NCBI GenBank assembly: GCA_029931975.1
Contig: JAOZQY010000030.1
Coordinates: 1 to 44,018 of the forward strand
DNA: 44,018 nucleotides
Direction: 5' to 3'
Source: Bacteroidales bacterium
GTDB lineage: Bacteria; Bacteroidota; Bacteroidia; Bacteroidales; GCA-2748055
In this document: positions 34,298-42,734 of the stretch, in pieces
How positions within the stretch are numbered: the stretch's first letter is position 1
How the letters are laid out: each line of letters opens with the position of its first letter
Made by a program: the position numbers and the translations under genes
Notes under the pieces: model-generated
What the model saw: only the letters and a program-made list of their open reading frames with translations
Databases searched by the model: none
What the model was told of the DNA's origin: nothing

Positions 34298-36289
34298 ATG
34301 AGCTATCGTACTTTAAACAAATCTGAAATAACAGCCCTTCAACACCAGGGCTGTTTTTCTTCCGATTGGTCAAAAATAAAAGTAAGCGATCCTTTTTCAA
34401 CAGCCTCTGTTTTTCAGGTCCGTTTCGTGGGTGAAGTCAAATTGGGGAAACTGGGTGGATCCATCAAGACCAATGAAGGAGAAATTAAAACATCGGGCCT
34501 TTACTATTGTACGCTCGACACCTGTGAGATTGGCAACGATGTCCTGATCGACAATGTACAACTGGTGAAGAATTACAGGGTCATGGATCGCGTGCTTATC
34601 GAACATGTCCATTCCATCTCGGTGAGCGCTTCCACATCATTCGGAAATGGTGAGGAAATTGAGGTGCTCAATGAAGGAGGAGGCAGAGAGTTGGTAATGT
34701 TTGACAGGCTCACAGCCCAGCTTGCCTATATCCTGGTCAGCTACAGGCACGATCCCGCTCTCATCGGATCCATCAACAAAATGATTACAGCATATGCCAG
34801 GGAAAGGAGGTCCGGGACCGGAACCATCGGAACCGGGACCGAAATCATCAATGCCGGTACCATCAGCGAGGTAAATATTGGAGCTGGCGCTATGATCAGG
34901 GGATTCACTTTGCTAAAAAACGGTACTATTGCTTCCAACATGGAGGCCCCGGTATATGTGGGCGAAAATGTGATCGCTAAGAACTTCATCATATTATCAG
35001 GCGCTAAAGTCGATAGTGGAGCACTTGTAGAGAAAAGTTTCGTGGGACAGGGAGTGGAGATCGGAAAGCAATTCTCCACTGAAAACAGTGTTTTCTTTGC
35101 TAACTCCGAAGCATTTCACGGAGAAGCTGTGAGTATATTTGCCGGTCCATATACAGTCACCCACCACAAATCCTCCCTGCTGATTGCAGGGATGTATTCA
35201 TTCTATAATGCGGGCAGCGGGACCAACCAGAGCAACCACATGTACAAACTTGGACCGGTGCACCAGGGGATCCTGGAAAGAGGATCCAAAACAGGGTCCT
35301 TTGCCTACCTTCTTTGGCCCTGCCGGATTGGTGCATTCTCTGTGGTTATGGGGAAAAATCTGGCCAGTTTTGATACCAGCGATTTTCCTTTTTCCTATAT
35401 CAATGTGGATCATGAGAGAAGCATCCTGACACCGGGCATGAACTTTTTCACCGTAGGAACCCGTCGTGACAGTGAAAAATGGCCCCAACGGGATAAACGG
35501 AAAGATCCTGAAAAGCTTGACCTGATCAATTTCGATTTCCTTAGCCCCTATATTGTTCAAAAGGTCATTGGCAGCCTGGATATCCTGCTTGCTCTTTACG
35601 AAAAGGCTTCCCCAAAACAGGAGTCCGTATATTATAAAGGGGTCAGGATCAAACGATTGATGCTAAAATCGACCCGTAGGTACTATGAAATGGCACTCAA
35701 CATTTTTGTGGGGAACCAGGTACTCAAGAAGCTGCTTAACATCAAGGAGAATCCTTCTATGGATAGCATTCAAAAGGAATTCTCCTCCGGCAATCAAAAC
35801 AAATCCGGAAAGTGGATCGACATGGCGGGGATGATAGCCCCTGAACAAGCCATTCTGAAGCTTCAAAATGATATCACATCCGGCAGTCTAAACAAGCTGG
35901 AAGATATCACATCCCGACTCGAACAAATACATGCCTCATATGAAGATGATGTTTGGGACTGGACCACCAGTATTCTTGCAGAACGCTTTAGCATCGATGT
36001 GAAACAGATCACCACCGATCAACTACTCGAGCTGGTTTCCATGTGGGAGCTTGTTACCATTAAGCTGGATAAGATGATACTGAATGATGCGTCGAAAGAG
36101 TTTGATGACAGCAGTAAAATTGGCTTCGGTATTGACGGTGACACTGAAGTGTGCAAAAATGACTTCGAAGCTGTCAGAGGAAGATTTGAAGAAAACAAGT
36201 TCATCATCGGGATCAATGAAGAGATCACTCAGACCGAAAAAAGGGCAGCCGAACTGAAAGAAATGATCAATGGTATCAAGGATCAGTGA
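34298..36289 (+). CDS. DUF4954-family hexapeptide-repeat protein
   Basis: A 663-residue cytoplasmic protein (no signal peptide). Residues about 70-300 carry irregular left-handed beta-helix hexapeptide repeats (ISEVNIGAGAMIRGFTLLKN, APVYVGENVIAKNFIILSGA, ALVEKSFVGQGVEIGK), as in LpxA-type acyltransferases and sugar-nucleotide enzymes. A conserved central block (LWPCRIGAFSVVMGKN) is followed by a helical C-terminal third. This matches DUF4954, a family of unknown function common in Bacteroidota. The size and fold suggest a nucleotide-sugar or acyl transferase role, but that is only inference. It ends 13 bases before the convergent secreted protein gene. Confidence 0.82.
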   Translation: MSYRTLNKSEITALQHQGCFSSDWSKIKVSDPFSTASVFQVRFVGEVKLGKLGGSIKTNEGEIKTSGLYYCTLDTCEIGNDVLIDNVQLVKNYRVMDRVLIEHVHSISVSASTSFGNGEEIEVLNEGGGRELVMFDRLTAQLAYILVSYRHDPALIGSINKMITAYARERRSGTGTIGTGTEIINAGTISEVNIGAGAMIRGFTLLKNGTIASNMEAPVYVGENVIAKNFIILSGAKVDSGALVEKSFVGQGVEIGKQFSTENSVFFANSEAFHGEAVSIFAGPYTVTHHKSSLLIAGMYSFYNAGSGTNQSNHMYKLGPVHQGILERGSKTGSFAYLLWPCRIGAFSVVMGKNLASFDTSDFPFSYINVDHERSILTPGMNFFTVGTRRDSEKWPQRDKRKDPEKLDLINFDFLSPYIVQKVIGSLDILLALYEKASPKQESVYYKGVRIKRLMLKSTRRYYEMALNIFVGNQVLKKLLNIKENPSMDSIQKEFSSGNQNKSGKWIDMAGMIAPEQAILKLQNDITSGSLNKLEDITSRLEQIHASYEDDVWDWTTSILAERFSIDVKQITTDQLLELVSMWELVTIKLDKMILNDASKEFDDSSKIGFGIDGDTEVCKNDFEAVRGRFEENKFIIGINEEITQTEKRAAELKEMINGIKDQ

Positions 36290-36302
36290 TCCCTGGATAT
36301 TT

Positions 36303-38585
36303 TTATCTTCTTCTGGCACCTGCCGAGGAACGGCTTGAACCAGACCTGGAAGGCGATGCCGACCGGGTAGATGGCCTCGTTGTAGATGGCCTGCTCTGCT
36401 GGTACTGTGGCTTGCTCCGCTGGTATTGCTGCGAACGTGCTACTCCCTGACTCCTGGAATGATAATCCCTGCTCGCATTACTCGCACCCGACGATCCCGG
36501 CCTGGTATAGCTATTGGATGAGCGGTTCGACTGGGAGGGTTGCTGCCTGGTCGATGGCTGCTGACCTTTCGATGGCCTGTTCTCCCTGGAGGCTCCACTG
36601 CCATTCTCTACCCTGCTAAAGTCATTTCCATCCTTACGATATATATTGCCATTCCTGTCGGAATAGACATTATTGGGCCTGTTGGCTGGTTGTGTTGAAG
36701 GCCTGGAGCGATCGGCGCTTGCGACCCTGTTTCCTGTCCTGGCATCATAGGTATTGTTCCCGGTCCTCCTGACCCCCTGGGCACGATTGTTATATACATT
36801 ATTGGTGGGCCTGGGCTTGTGGGAATAAGGGGTAGGTCTGCCATAAGAAGAGCGCCTGCCTGCATGATACCCGGCACGATATCCCCTTGAATAGCCATGG
36901 TGATAGCCATAATGGTAGCCATATCTGTAACCGGTAGGTCCCCACCAGCCACGATAGGGTGATCCCCAACCATAGGTCATCCAGCCATAGGATGCCCCAA
37001 ATGAAAATCCCCATCCTGTATAGGGATTCCAGTGAACACTATAACCATAGGTAACCGGTCTGGGATAGTAATAAGCCCCATACCAGGGTCTGTAATAGTA
37101 TCCCGTACCGTAATAAACACAACCCCTGTAGGAGTAAGAATGTACATAGCCGGGGGTATATCCCACATAGACCACCTCGGGGGTGGAATCGTAGATGTAG
37201 ACATACTTCACATTGTATACGGGCGATTCGGGTGGAATTTCCTGAATGCTGCCGGGAACCTCCGTGCTCACGATCCATGGTCCGCTTGGAGAATCCGATT
37301 CAAACCAGATGGCATTGTCGCAACAAAAGTAGCGTTTGTCAATAAGCAATACCGATTTATCTGTATTGATGGCATATTTCATTTGAGTATCCCCAACCTT
37401 CTCAAACTTTGGTTTCCCATCATAGCTCACTTCCAGTTTGGCCTCTGCGCGGTCCACCTCAGCGGTCTGGGGAATCTGGTTCTCCAACAGCGCCTCCCTG
37501 GCCTCCTGGGTTCCTGCAATACTCGAACGTACCGAGCCCATATCGGAGTCGGCCGGAATGGTAGAAAACCCCTCCGGAATGTTTTCCGGATCCACAAAGG
37601 CCCAGGGTCCGTCTGTAAGCGACTTGGAACTGTACCAGCGTCCTGCCACCAGGATATAGTACTCCTGGGAATCAATATTCATCAGGATATCATCGGCCGT
37701 ATTGGACATAAAAAGAATGGAAGTCCCTTCGACAGGCTCAAATTCAGGCTCACCGTCTGACTGTATAAGTTCTGCCGGAGAGGTCCTTAAAACCAGGGCC
37801 GGGATCACATCCTCCTCCACAATGGTTTCCTCCTCTTCTGCAGAAGTTTCAGTGCTTTCATTCTCCTCACCCATGGCCTCCTCAGCAATCTGCTTAAGTT
37901 TTTTAGGAACTTTACTGGTCGCTTTCCATGTATCGAAATTATCAGAGACATACCACTGCTTGCCTCCATTGATATAGTAAGTTCCTTTCTTTGTGTCCCT
38001 TACAATAAAATAGGGTGTGTTCAGAACCCGTTCATAGTTGGTTTTATCAAGCTCCTCAAACAGCGGATCTCCATCCACCATGATCAGCATGGTGGGAGAA
38101 GTGGCAAATATGATTTCAGGGGCTACATTGTTCAGATTACCCGATAGTTCAATTTGTACCTCCGTCATATCAAGATCGGCCAGCAGCTGATCCAGAGATA
38201 GCTCCATCTGCCAGTTTGGCACTTCTTCCTCCAGGAAATCACTCAAAGTCTGTATCTTATCTGCATTCACATCCGGGAATTTGGCTGCAGTAACCTCCAT
38301 ATTTAACAGCCGAACCGTACGATCATCCATGTCCGTGGATATCTGGCAGTCGAACCACATGGCCCCAAAAACAGGTGTGGTCTGCTCCTTGGTCGTTACC
38401 GAAACGGCAGCTCTTGATTCCATGTTATTGGCAGAAAGTGATTCTACCTGGGGTTGATAAATGATAACTGTTGTCCCCTCCTTTTCAATAAGCCGGGGCC
38501 AGATAATGTTCTCCTCTGCAGCAGCGTTTGCAAAGAAGCACGCCATAATAGTTAAGCTAATTCCTATGCGGTTCCAATTCTTCAT
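36303..38585 (-). CDS. Large secreted protein: three GPW-type modules, Tyr/Gly-rich region and basic tail
   Basis: A 760-residue exported protein (signal about 1-23, ending ANAAA). Three related modules lie at about 155-235, 260-350 and 380-455. Each pairs a strand like ATSPTMLIMVDGDPLFEELD with a WY/WF-x-S---GPW segment (QWYVSDNFDTW, RWYSSKSLTDGPWAF, IWFESDSPSGPWIVS). Next comes a Tyr/Gly-rich segment (about 456-590; YGTGYYYRPWYGAYYYPRP, VHWNPYTGWGFSFGASYG) and a Ser/Arg/Gln-rich, low-complexity, basic C-terminus ending SSAGARRR. Similar proteins have been labelled carbohydrate-binding family V/XII-like. The function is unknown; an adhesive or cell-wall-associated role is a guess. Confidence 0.75.
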   Translation of the reverse strand: MKNWNRIGISLTIMACFFANAAAEENIIWPRLIEKEGTTVIIYQPQVESLSANNMESRAAVSVTTKEQTTPVFGAMWFDCQISTDMDDRTVRLLNMEVTAAKFPDVNADKIQTLSDFLEEEVPNWQMELSLDQLLADLDMTEVQIELSGNLNNVAPEIIFATSPTMLIMVDGDPLFEELDKTNYERVLNTPYFIVRDTKKGTYYINGGKQWYVSDNFDTWKATSKVPKKLKQIAEEAMGEENESTETSAEEEETIVEEDVIPALVLRTSPAELIQSDGEPEFEPVEGTSILFMSNTADDILMNIDSQEYYILVAGRWYSSKSLTDGPWAFVDPENIPEGFSTIPADSDMGSVRSSIAGTQEAREALLENQIPQTAEVDRAEAKLEVSYDGKPKFEKVGDTQMKYAINTDKSVLLIDKRYFCCDNAIWFESDSPSGPWIVSTEVPGSIQEIPPESPVYNVKYVYIYDSTPEVVYVGYTPGYVHSYSYRGCVYYGTGYYYRPWYGAYYYPRPVTYGYSVHWNPYTGWGFSFGASYGWMTYGWGSPYRGWWGPTGYRYGYHYGYHHGYSRGYRAGYHAGRRSSYGRPTPYSHKPRPTNNVYNNRAQGVRRTGNNTYDARTGNRVASADRSRPSTQPANRPNNVYSDRNGNIYRKDGNDFSRVENGSGASRENRPSKGQQPSTRQQPSQSNRSSNSYTRPGSSGASNASRDYHSRSQGVARSQQYQRSKPQYQQSRPSTTRPSTRSASPSRSGSSRSSAGARRR

Positions 38586-38710
38586 AAGGGTCGGATATAT
38601 GGTTTAAGGCAAGTTAGTTATTTTATCATAGATGCTGATAGAAGAATTGACGCAGTTTTTGCATCAATTTTAAGCATTCAGGATACTGAATCATCCTAAA
38701 CCCCGGACCA

Positions 38711-39416
38711 ATGAAGGCATACCCCATTGCCCTGCTTTTTCCGTTCCTGATCCTATTCGTCTCAACTACTTCCCTCTCCCAGCCGGCCGTATATGATAAA
38801 CTATATCTGCATACAGATCGAGACTACTATTTCCTGGGCGACACCATCTGGTTCAAGTCTTACTACCTGGATGGCCAGACCCATTGTCTTCTGCCAGGGA
38901 TCTATAACATGCATGCCGAATTGATTGATAAGAAGGGGGAGAAAATTCATCTCGGTAGAAGCATTGCCGTCATTGGGGAGATCCTGAATCAGAAGGGAGC
39001 AGTTGTAAGCACCTAGGCTCCATACTTCTCGATGAGGTCACCGTAACCAACAAATACACCCCGGTTTCTGACGGGCATTTCCGGCTCTATGCAAAACCCA
39101 GGGACTCCTTTAAAATAACCGAAAAAGACTACAACTACCTAACTGTGTTTGGCTACCTGCAGGCCCATGTTTCCGGATTAAGGGGACCCACGATCAGCTT
39201 CACTGCAGGAGCTTCTTCAAAACTCCTGTCACTGGATGGAAATCAGGTGGAGAGGCAACATACGACAAATACGTCCAGGGAACCCTGTCGGAACGGATCA
39301 TGGGCTTCTCCTCTTACAAAGTGATTGTGGAGGGGATTACCAATACCGGGGAAGTGTGCCTGGGCAACTCTGAGATTCTGGTTGCCAGCGAACATGCAAA
39401 GCTACTCACCAAGTAA
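38711..39416 (+). pseudogene. Remnant of an MG2/TonB-plug family protein
   Basis: Three pieces of one gene lie in three different frames. Piece 1 (38711-39016) has a signal peptide and YDKLYLHTDRDYYFLGDTIW, the start of the macroglobulin-like MG2 proteins of Bacteroidota. Piece 2 (39016 to about 39250) reads SILLDEVTVTNKYTPVSDGH then TVFGYLQAHVSGLRGP and LLSLDGNQVE, a TonB-plug-like block. Piece 3 (about 39249-39416) reads YDKYVQGTLSERIMGFSSYK then VIVEGITNTGEVCLG and ends in its own TAA. Intact relatives are about 800-1000 residues, so most of the interior is gone. The natural ends seem preserved, and the 3' end overlaps the convergent pseudogene by 15 bases. Confidence 0.72.
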
Positions 39417-39841
39417 GTACTCATAGGGCAGAAAGTCAGCGATCCGTTGCTTGGACATTGTCCCGGTCCACAAAATGGCTGTAGGATCAAAAAAGCCATC
39501 CTGCTCAAAATAGACCTTGTTCTCCAGGAAGTTGATATAACTAAGATAAGGGTAATACTGTATCGTAAGATCTTCAGGATATTGGATGAACTTCCTTCCC
39601 AGGGAATCCTCTACTACTATGTGTTTATACATGAGCCGCTTCTCACTGGTGAATCTCCCCGGGAGTCAGTGGTGGTCCCCACAAATGTGCCATCAAAATA
39701 GACTGAAGCAAAATCGATGGGCTCCCGGGTCTCCTGATCAAGAACCTTTCCCTGGATTAGTTGTCCGAATCCTTCCATGCATAGATGGAGAAACAGGATT
39801 ATCAGGAGTGTTTTGCTTATAATTCGTAACTGAGAAAGCAC
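39402..39841 (-). pseudogene. Remnant of a carboxypeptidase-regulatory-like domain protein
   Basis: The 5' part (39841 down to about 39660) encodes a signal peptide (LLIILFLHLCMEGFGQ) and the start of a CarboxypepD_reg-like domain (IQGKVLDQETREPIDFASVY, FDGTFVGTTTDSRG), then shifts frame into DSPVRSGSCINT and stops. The other frame continues as FTSEKRLMYKHIVVEDSLGR, YPEDLTIQYYPYLSYINFLE and WTGTMSKQRIADFLPYEY with its own TAG at 39402-39404, which looks like the true C-terminus. The middle (probably 200-300 residues, judged from relatives) is missing. The product should be non-functional unless this is an assembly error. Confidence 0.72.
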
Positions 39842-39903
39842 GGTACAAATGTCTCAAAAATCAGACCAAAAGAGTCAGGAGGACTTTTCTCATAAAATGT
39901 GAT

Positions 39904-40782
39904 CTATTCAATCACTATCTCAGTGGTAGCACTAATCCAGGATGAGCTTCTCTTGTCCCAAATGCGGACCAAAAGGCTAAGCGGATTTGCAAGCTGCGAA
40001 CCGGTAAGGATGAAATTAGGAGCGATTTGGGAATATGCCTCCTCGGTATCAAGCATGGAATCACCAAAAAGATCGGGTTCATCCAGGATCACATTTCCTT
40101 CCGCATCCTTGACCACCATACTCAAACCCAGGTGCACCTGCCCCTCTTCTTCGGCAAAACCTTGCAGACCTTCAAAAATGAGGTAAAGGTTCTCATTAAA
40201 TCCCGCCTGACCATGAGTAATGGTATGGCCCTTCTGCTGCGAAAACAGATAGATCTCTCCAAAACTTACATGGTCGCTTTTCACTGAGATTTTCTCGTTA
40301 TGGACAACATCAAAGTCCATGTTTGCCCTGAAGCTACCATTGCCCTTTCTGTCACTGATATTAACGTTCAGGGTGTAGTTCACACCGGTCTGAATGGGAT
40401 CGGCAACAGTGATCTCTGAATACAATTGCAAAGGTGAAATATCGATCCCGTCCTTATGGTCTTCATACATATCGCGGATAAATAGTGCTGTATCACCCTG
40501 GTCGTTGATTACGATAATCTCCATTTTCGGAAAGGCACTCTTACCCTCCTTTTCAAATCCTTCCACCCCATCGAAATTCACATAAAATGTCTCCCCGTAT
40601 ATAAAGTTATTTCGTTTTATGATATTCTCTCCATCCGACAGGTAGACCTCTTCGCAGGAGAGCCCATCTCCCCTGGTAGTTAAGCCGGTGATTAAATCCT
40701 TTTCGATGGATTGGGAGAAATTACAGGCATTGAATGTCATAAACAGAACTGCAAGTACAAGTCCCCTCGTTGTAAACTGCAT
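39904..40782 (-). CDS. Putative lipoprotein with two related beta domains
   Basis: A 292-residue protein with a lipoprotein-type signal (MQFTTRGLVLAVLFMTFNAC, cysteine at 20). Two related domains follow: YGETFYVNFDGVEGFEKEG with KMEIIVINDQGDTALFI, and FNENLYLIFEGLQGFAEEEG with GLSMVVKDAEGNVILDE. Each also has a later strand set (NYTLNVNISDRKGNGSFRAN; LSLLVRIWDKRSSSWISAT). I do not recognise a named family. It is likely a membrane-anchored beta-sandwich protein facing the periplasm or surface. The frame extends five codons upstream to 40797; the signal peptide reads better from 40782. Confidence 0.72.
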   Translation of the reverse strand: MQFTTRGLVLAVLFMTFNACNFSQSIEKDLITGLTTRGDGLSCEEVYLSDGENIIKRNNFIYGETFYVNFDGVEGFEKEGKSAFPKMEIIVINDQGDTALFIRDMYEDHKDGIDISPLQLYSEITVADPIQTGVNYTLNVNISDRKGNGSFRANMDFDVVHNEKISVKSDHVSFGEIYLFSQQKGHTITHGQAGFNENLYLIFEGLQGFAEEEGQVHLGLSMVVKDAEGNVILDEPDLFGDSMLDTEEAYSQIAPNFILTGSQLANPLSLLVRIWDKRSSSWISATTEIVIE

Positions 40783-40934
40783 GGTATGTGCAAGCATAAG
40801 TTTTTCTTTTGATTATACTATCAAGTTAAGAATTTTAGCACAATTCCCTACATGAAACTGAATTTGGATTTATTCTGTGTAGTTTTACGTGCATGTCAAT
40901 AACCACTTTAAACTAAAACCCAAAACCCTTACCC

Positions 40935-41375
40935 ATGAAAAAAATCTACACCCTTTGGCTGATCATTCCCTTGCTGTTTGGAAGTTGTACCCAGGAAAAG
41001 AACTCCCCCATGGAAGGAGCATGGAAATTGGCCTTTGAACATGAAGTAAAGGGAGAGAATTCCACACTTCTATATCCTGGAACATCCCGGGGAAGTGAAA
41101 TAAAAATGTGGTCGGGCGATCGCTGGGCACTTGTGGGAGTATTTATTGAGGATTCGATTGTTACAGATAATTTTGGAGGAGGAAAGTTCACACTGGACGG
41201 CACTAAATACCAGGAGATTGTTAAGTACCACAGTGCCAAGGAATACCTGGGGCAGACCGTTAAACTATATCTTGAAATCCGGAACGACACCCTCACCCAA
41301 ATCTGGCCTGTGGATGAACAGGGAGAACCGGTGAAAAGTCATTACTACATAGAGAAGTGGGTGAGGATGAAATAA
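40935..41375 (+). CDS. Small lipoprotein, lipocalin-like/DUF4488-like
   Basis: A 146-residue lipoprotein (MKKIYTLWLIIPLLFGSC, cysteine at 18). The mature part begins MEGAWKLAFEHEVKG and continues SEIKMWSGDRWALVGVF, GGGKFTLDGTKYQEIVKYH and VKLYLEIRNDTLTQIWPVD. This strand pattern resembles small barrel lipoproteins of the lipocalin-like type common in Bacteroidota. The ligand and role are unknown. It stands alone between a minus-strand lipoprotein gene and the TetR gene. Confidence 0.7.
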   Translation: MKKIYTLWLIIPLLFGSCTQEKNSPMEGAWKLAFEHEVKGENSTLLYPGTSRGSEIKMWSGDRWALVGVFIEDSIVTDNFGGGKFTLDGTKYQEIVKYHSAKEYLGQTVKLYLEIRNDTLTQIWPVDEQGEPVKSHYYIEKWVRMK

Positions 41376-41439
41376 TTCGTTGCTTGATAAATGGCATGAA
41401 CAAATCTCAGTTTGTATGATTCATTCCAGCAAATTTTTG

Positions 41440-41447
41440 TAAATTTG
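41440..41447 (+). promoter_or_regulatory. Bacteroidota -7 box (TAAATTTG) for the TetR gene
   Basis: Exact TAnnTTTG 29 bases before the ATG at 41477. A TTTG at 41411-41414 could be the -33 element, but the 25-base gap is longer than usual. Confidence 0.5.
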
Positions 41448-41476
41448 ACCTTTCATCCATAAGGGTCAATTATACA

Positions 41477-42079
41477 ATGTCATCCAGCAGCGTAAAATCC
41501 AGGATCGTCGGCGCAGCAGCAAAATTCTTCTCGCAATTTGGTTTTCATAAAACCACAATGGGGGATATTGCACGAAAGATTCATAAGGTAAAAGGATCCA
41601 TATACTATTACTTCGATAGCAAAGAAGAATTATATAACGAGGTCCTGAAACAGGAACTTTCAGTTATTGAACGACAACTTGATGAAGTAATAGATTCGGA
41701 AAGCAATCCTATTGAGATTTTGAAAGCCTATGTAAAAACCAGGCTCAGGTTGTTATATGAAGCTAAAAATTATCATGAGACTATTAGAGCTGATTTCATT
41801 GAGCCGTATGGATTTGTAGATAATGTAAGAAAGGATTTCCAGGAATATGAACGGTCTCAGCTTCTGAAAATTCTCTCGTCGGGCAAGGAGGAAGGGCTCA
41901 TGGAATTCTCTGACCTAAATTCAACGGCCAACCTGATCCTGATGTTGCTAAAAAGTATTGAAATCCCCCTCTTCTTGCATGATGAGTATAAGGAATATCA
42001 TAGATCCATAGATGAATTGATTTCTATGCTCTCAGCAAATCTGCAACGAAACATTAACTACCAAAGCTCTCTTGGCTAA
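41477..42079 (+). CDS. TetR/AcrR-family transcriptional regulator
   Basis: A 200-residue regulator. The N-terminal helix-turn-helix (about 8-55) has the classic run AAAKFFSQFGFHKTTMGDIA, then VKGSIYYYFDSKEELYNEVL. The C-terminal ligand-binding half (about 60-195) is helical and unrecognised. Such proteins repress neighbouring genes until a small ligand binds. The acyltransferase gene 26 bases downstream is the obvious candidate target, so regulation of lipid or envelope modification is plausible but unproven. Base composition is more AT-rich than the preceding 40 kb. Confidence 0.9.
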   Translation: MSSSSVKSRIVGAAAKFFSQFGFHKTTMGDIARKIHKVKGSIYYYFDSKEELYNEVLKQELSVIERQLDEVIDSESNPIEILKAYVKTRLRLLYEAKNYHETIRADFIEPYGFVDNVRKDFQEYERSQLLKILSSGKEEGLMEFSDLNSTANLILMLLKSIEIPLFLHDEYKEYHRSIDELISMLSANLQRNINYQSSLG

Positions 42080-42105
42080 ATGAACATTAAAGTAAGCGCA
42101 CTAAT

Positions 42106-42660
42106 ATGGAAACACTTTCTGGTAAAGTTTTAGATAGATTAGGTTGGAAAATCACTGGTGAATTTCCTGATATAAAAAAGTCAATAATCATTTTCGCACC
42201 TCATACGGCTCATATTGACGCTTTCTATGGGAAGCTTGGAATAACTGAAATGGGGATCAATTACAAATTTCTCTCGAAAAAAGAACTTTTCTTTTTCCCC
42301 ATGAACCTGGTAATGAAAAAATTCGGATCCATTGCGGTTAGAGGGGTAAAAAATCAAAACGCCATATACCAAATTGCTGAACTTTTAAATAATTCCGATG
42401 AATTACATATCGTGATATCCCCTGAAGGGTGGATTAAAAAAGTATCAGATTGGAATAAAGGTTTCTATTATATGGCTCTCAAAGCTAAGGTTCCCATTAT
42501 TGTAGCATCTCTTGATTATTCAAAAAAGGAAATGGGTGTTAAAGGTGTCATTTATGATCTTGAAGATTACGATTCTGTTATAAACCAAATAAATACCTGG
42601 TACAAAGATGTATCAGGCAAATGTCCTGAACAGTTTGTTCTGCAATCAGCAGGCAGTTAA
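42106..42660 (+). CDS. PlsC-like acyltransferase
   Basis: A 184-residue member of the 1-acyl-glycerol-3-phosphate acyltransferase superfamily, which moves acyl chains onto glycerophosphate or related acceptors at the membrane. The catalytic HX4D motif is in APHTAHIDAF. The acceptor-binding region is SKKELFFFPMNLVMKKFGSI followed by AVRGVKNQNAIYQIAELL, and ISPEGWIKKVSDWNKGFYYM corresponds to the usual PEGTR block with Trp-Ile replacing Thr-Arg. No membrane helix precedes the motif. It is short compared with PlsC (~245) and resembles compact Bacteroidota relatives. Likely co-transcribed with TetR. AT-rich. Confidence 0.82.
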   Translation: METLSGKVLDRLGWKITGEFPDIKKSIIIFAPHTAHIDAFYGKLGITEMGINYKFLSKKELFFFPMNLVMKKFGSIAVRGVKNQNAIYQIAELLNNSDELHIVISPEGWIKKVSDWNKGFYYMALKAKVPIIVASLDYSKKEMGVKGVIYDLEDYDSVINQINTWYKDVSGKCPEQFVLQSAGS

Positions 42661-42734
42661 TGGACAGGGGGGGGCTTGCTATGAAGCAATCTCAAATATG
42701 ATACGTACTTCATTACATTTATAATACCGCTCAC

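Noticed and set aside
37032-37760. Long plus-strand open frame (242 codons) antisense to the secreted modular protein
   Set aside because: It is the mirror of the Tyr/Gly-rich and module-coding region, has no recognisable domain or promoter, and the minus-strand gene has a signal peptide and repeated modules.
42667-42674. Run of eight G bases after the acyltransferase gene
   Set aside because: Intergenic homopolymer without flanking invertible or phase-variable reading frame; might be a sequencing-length ambiguity but has no coding effect.
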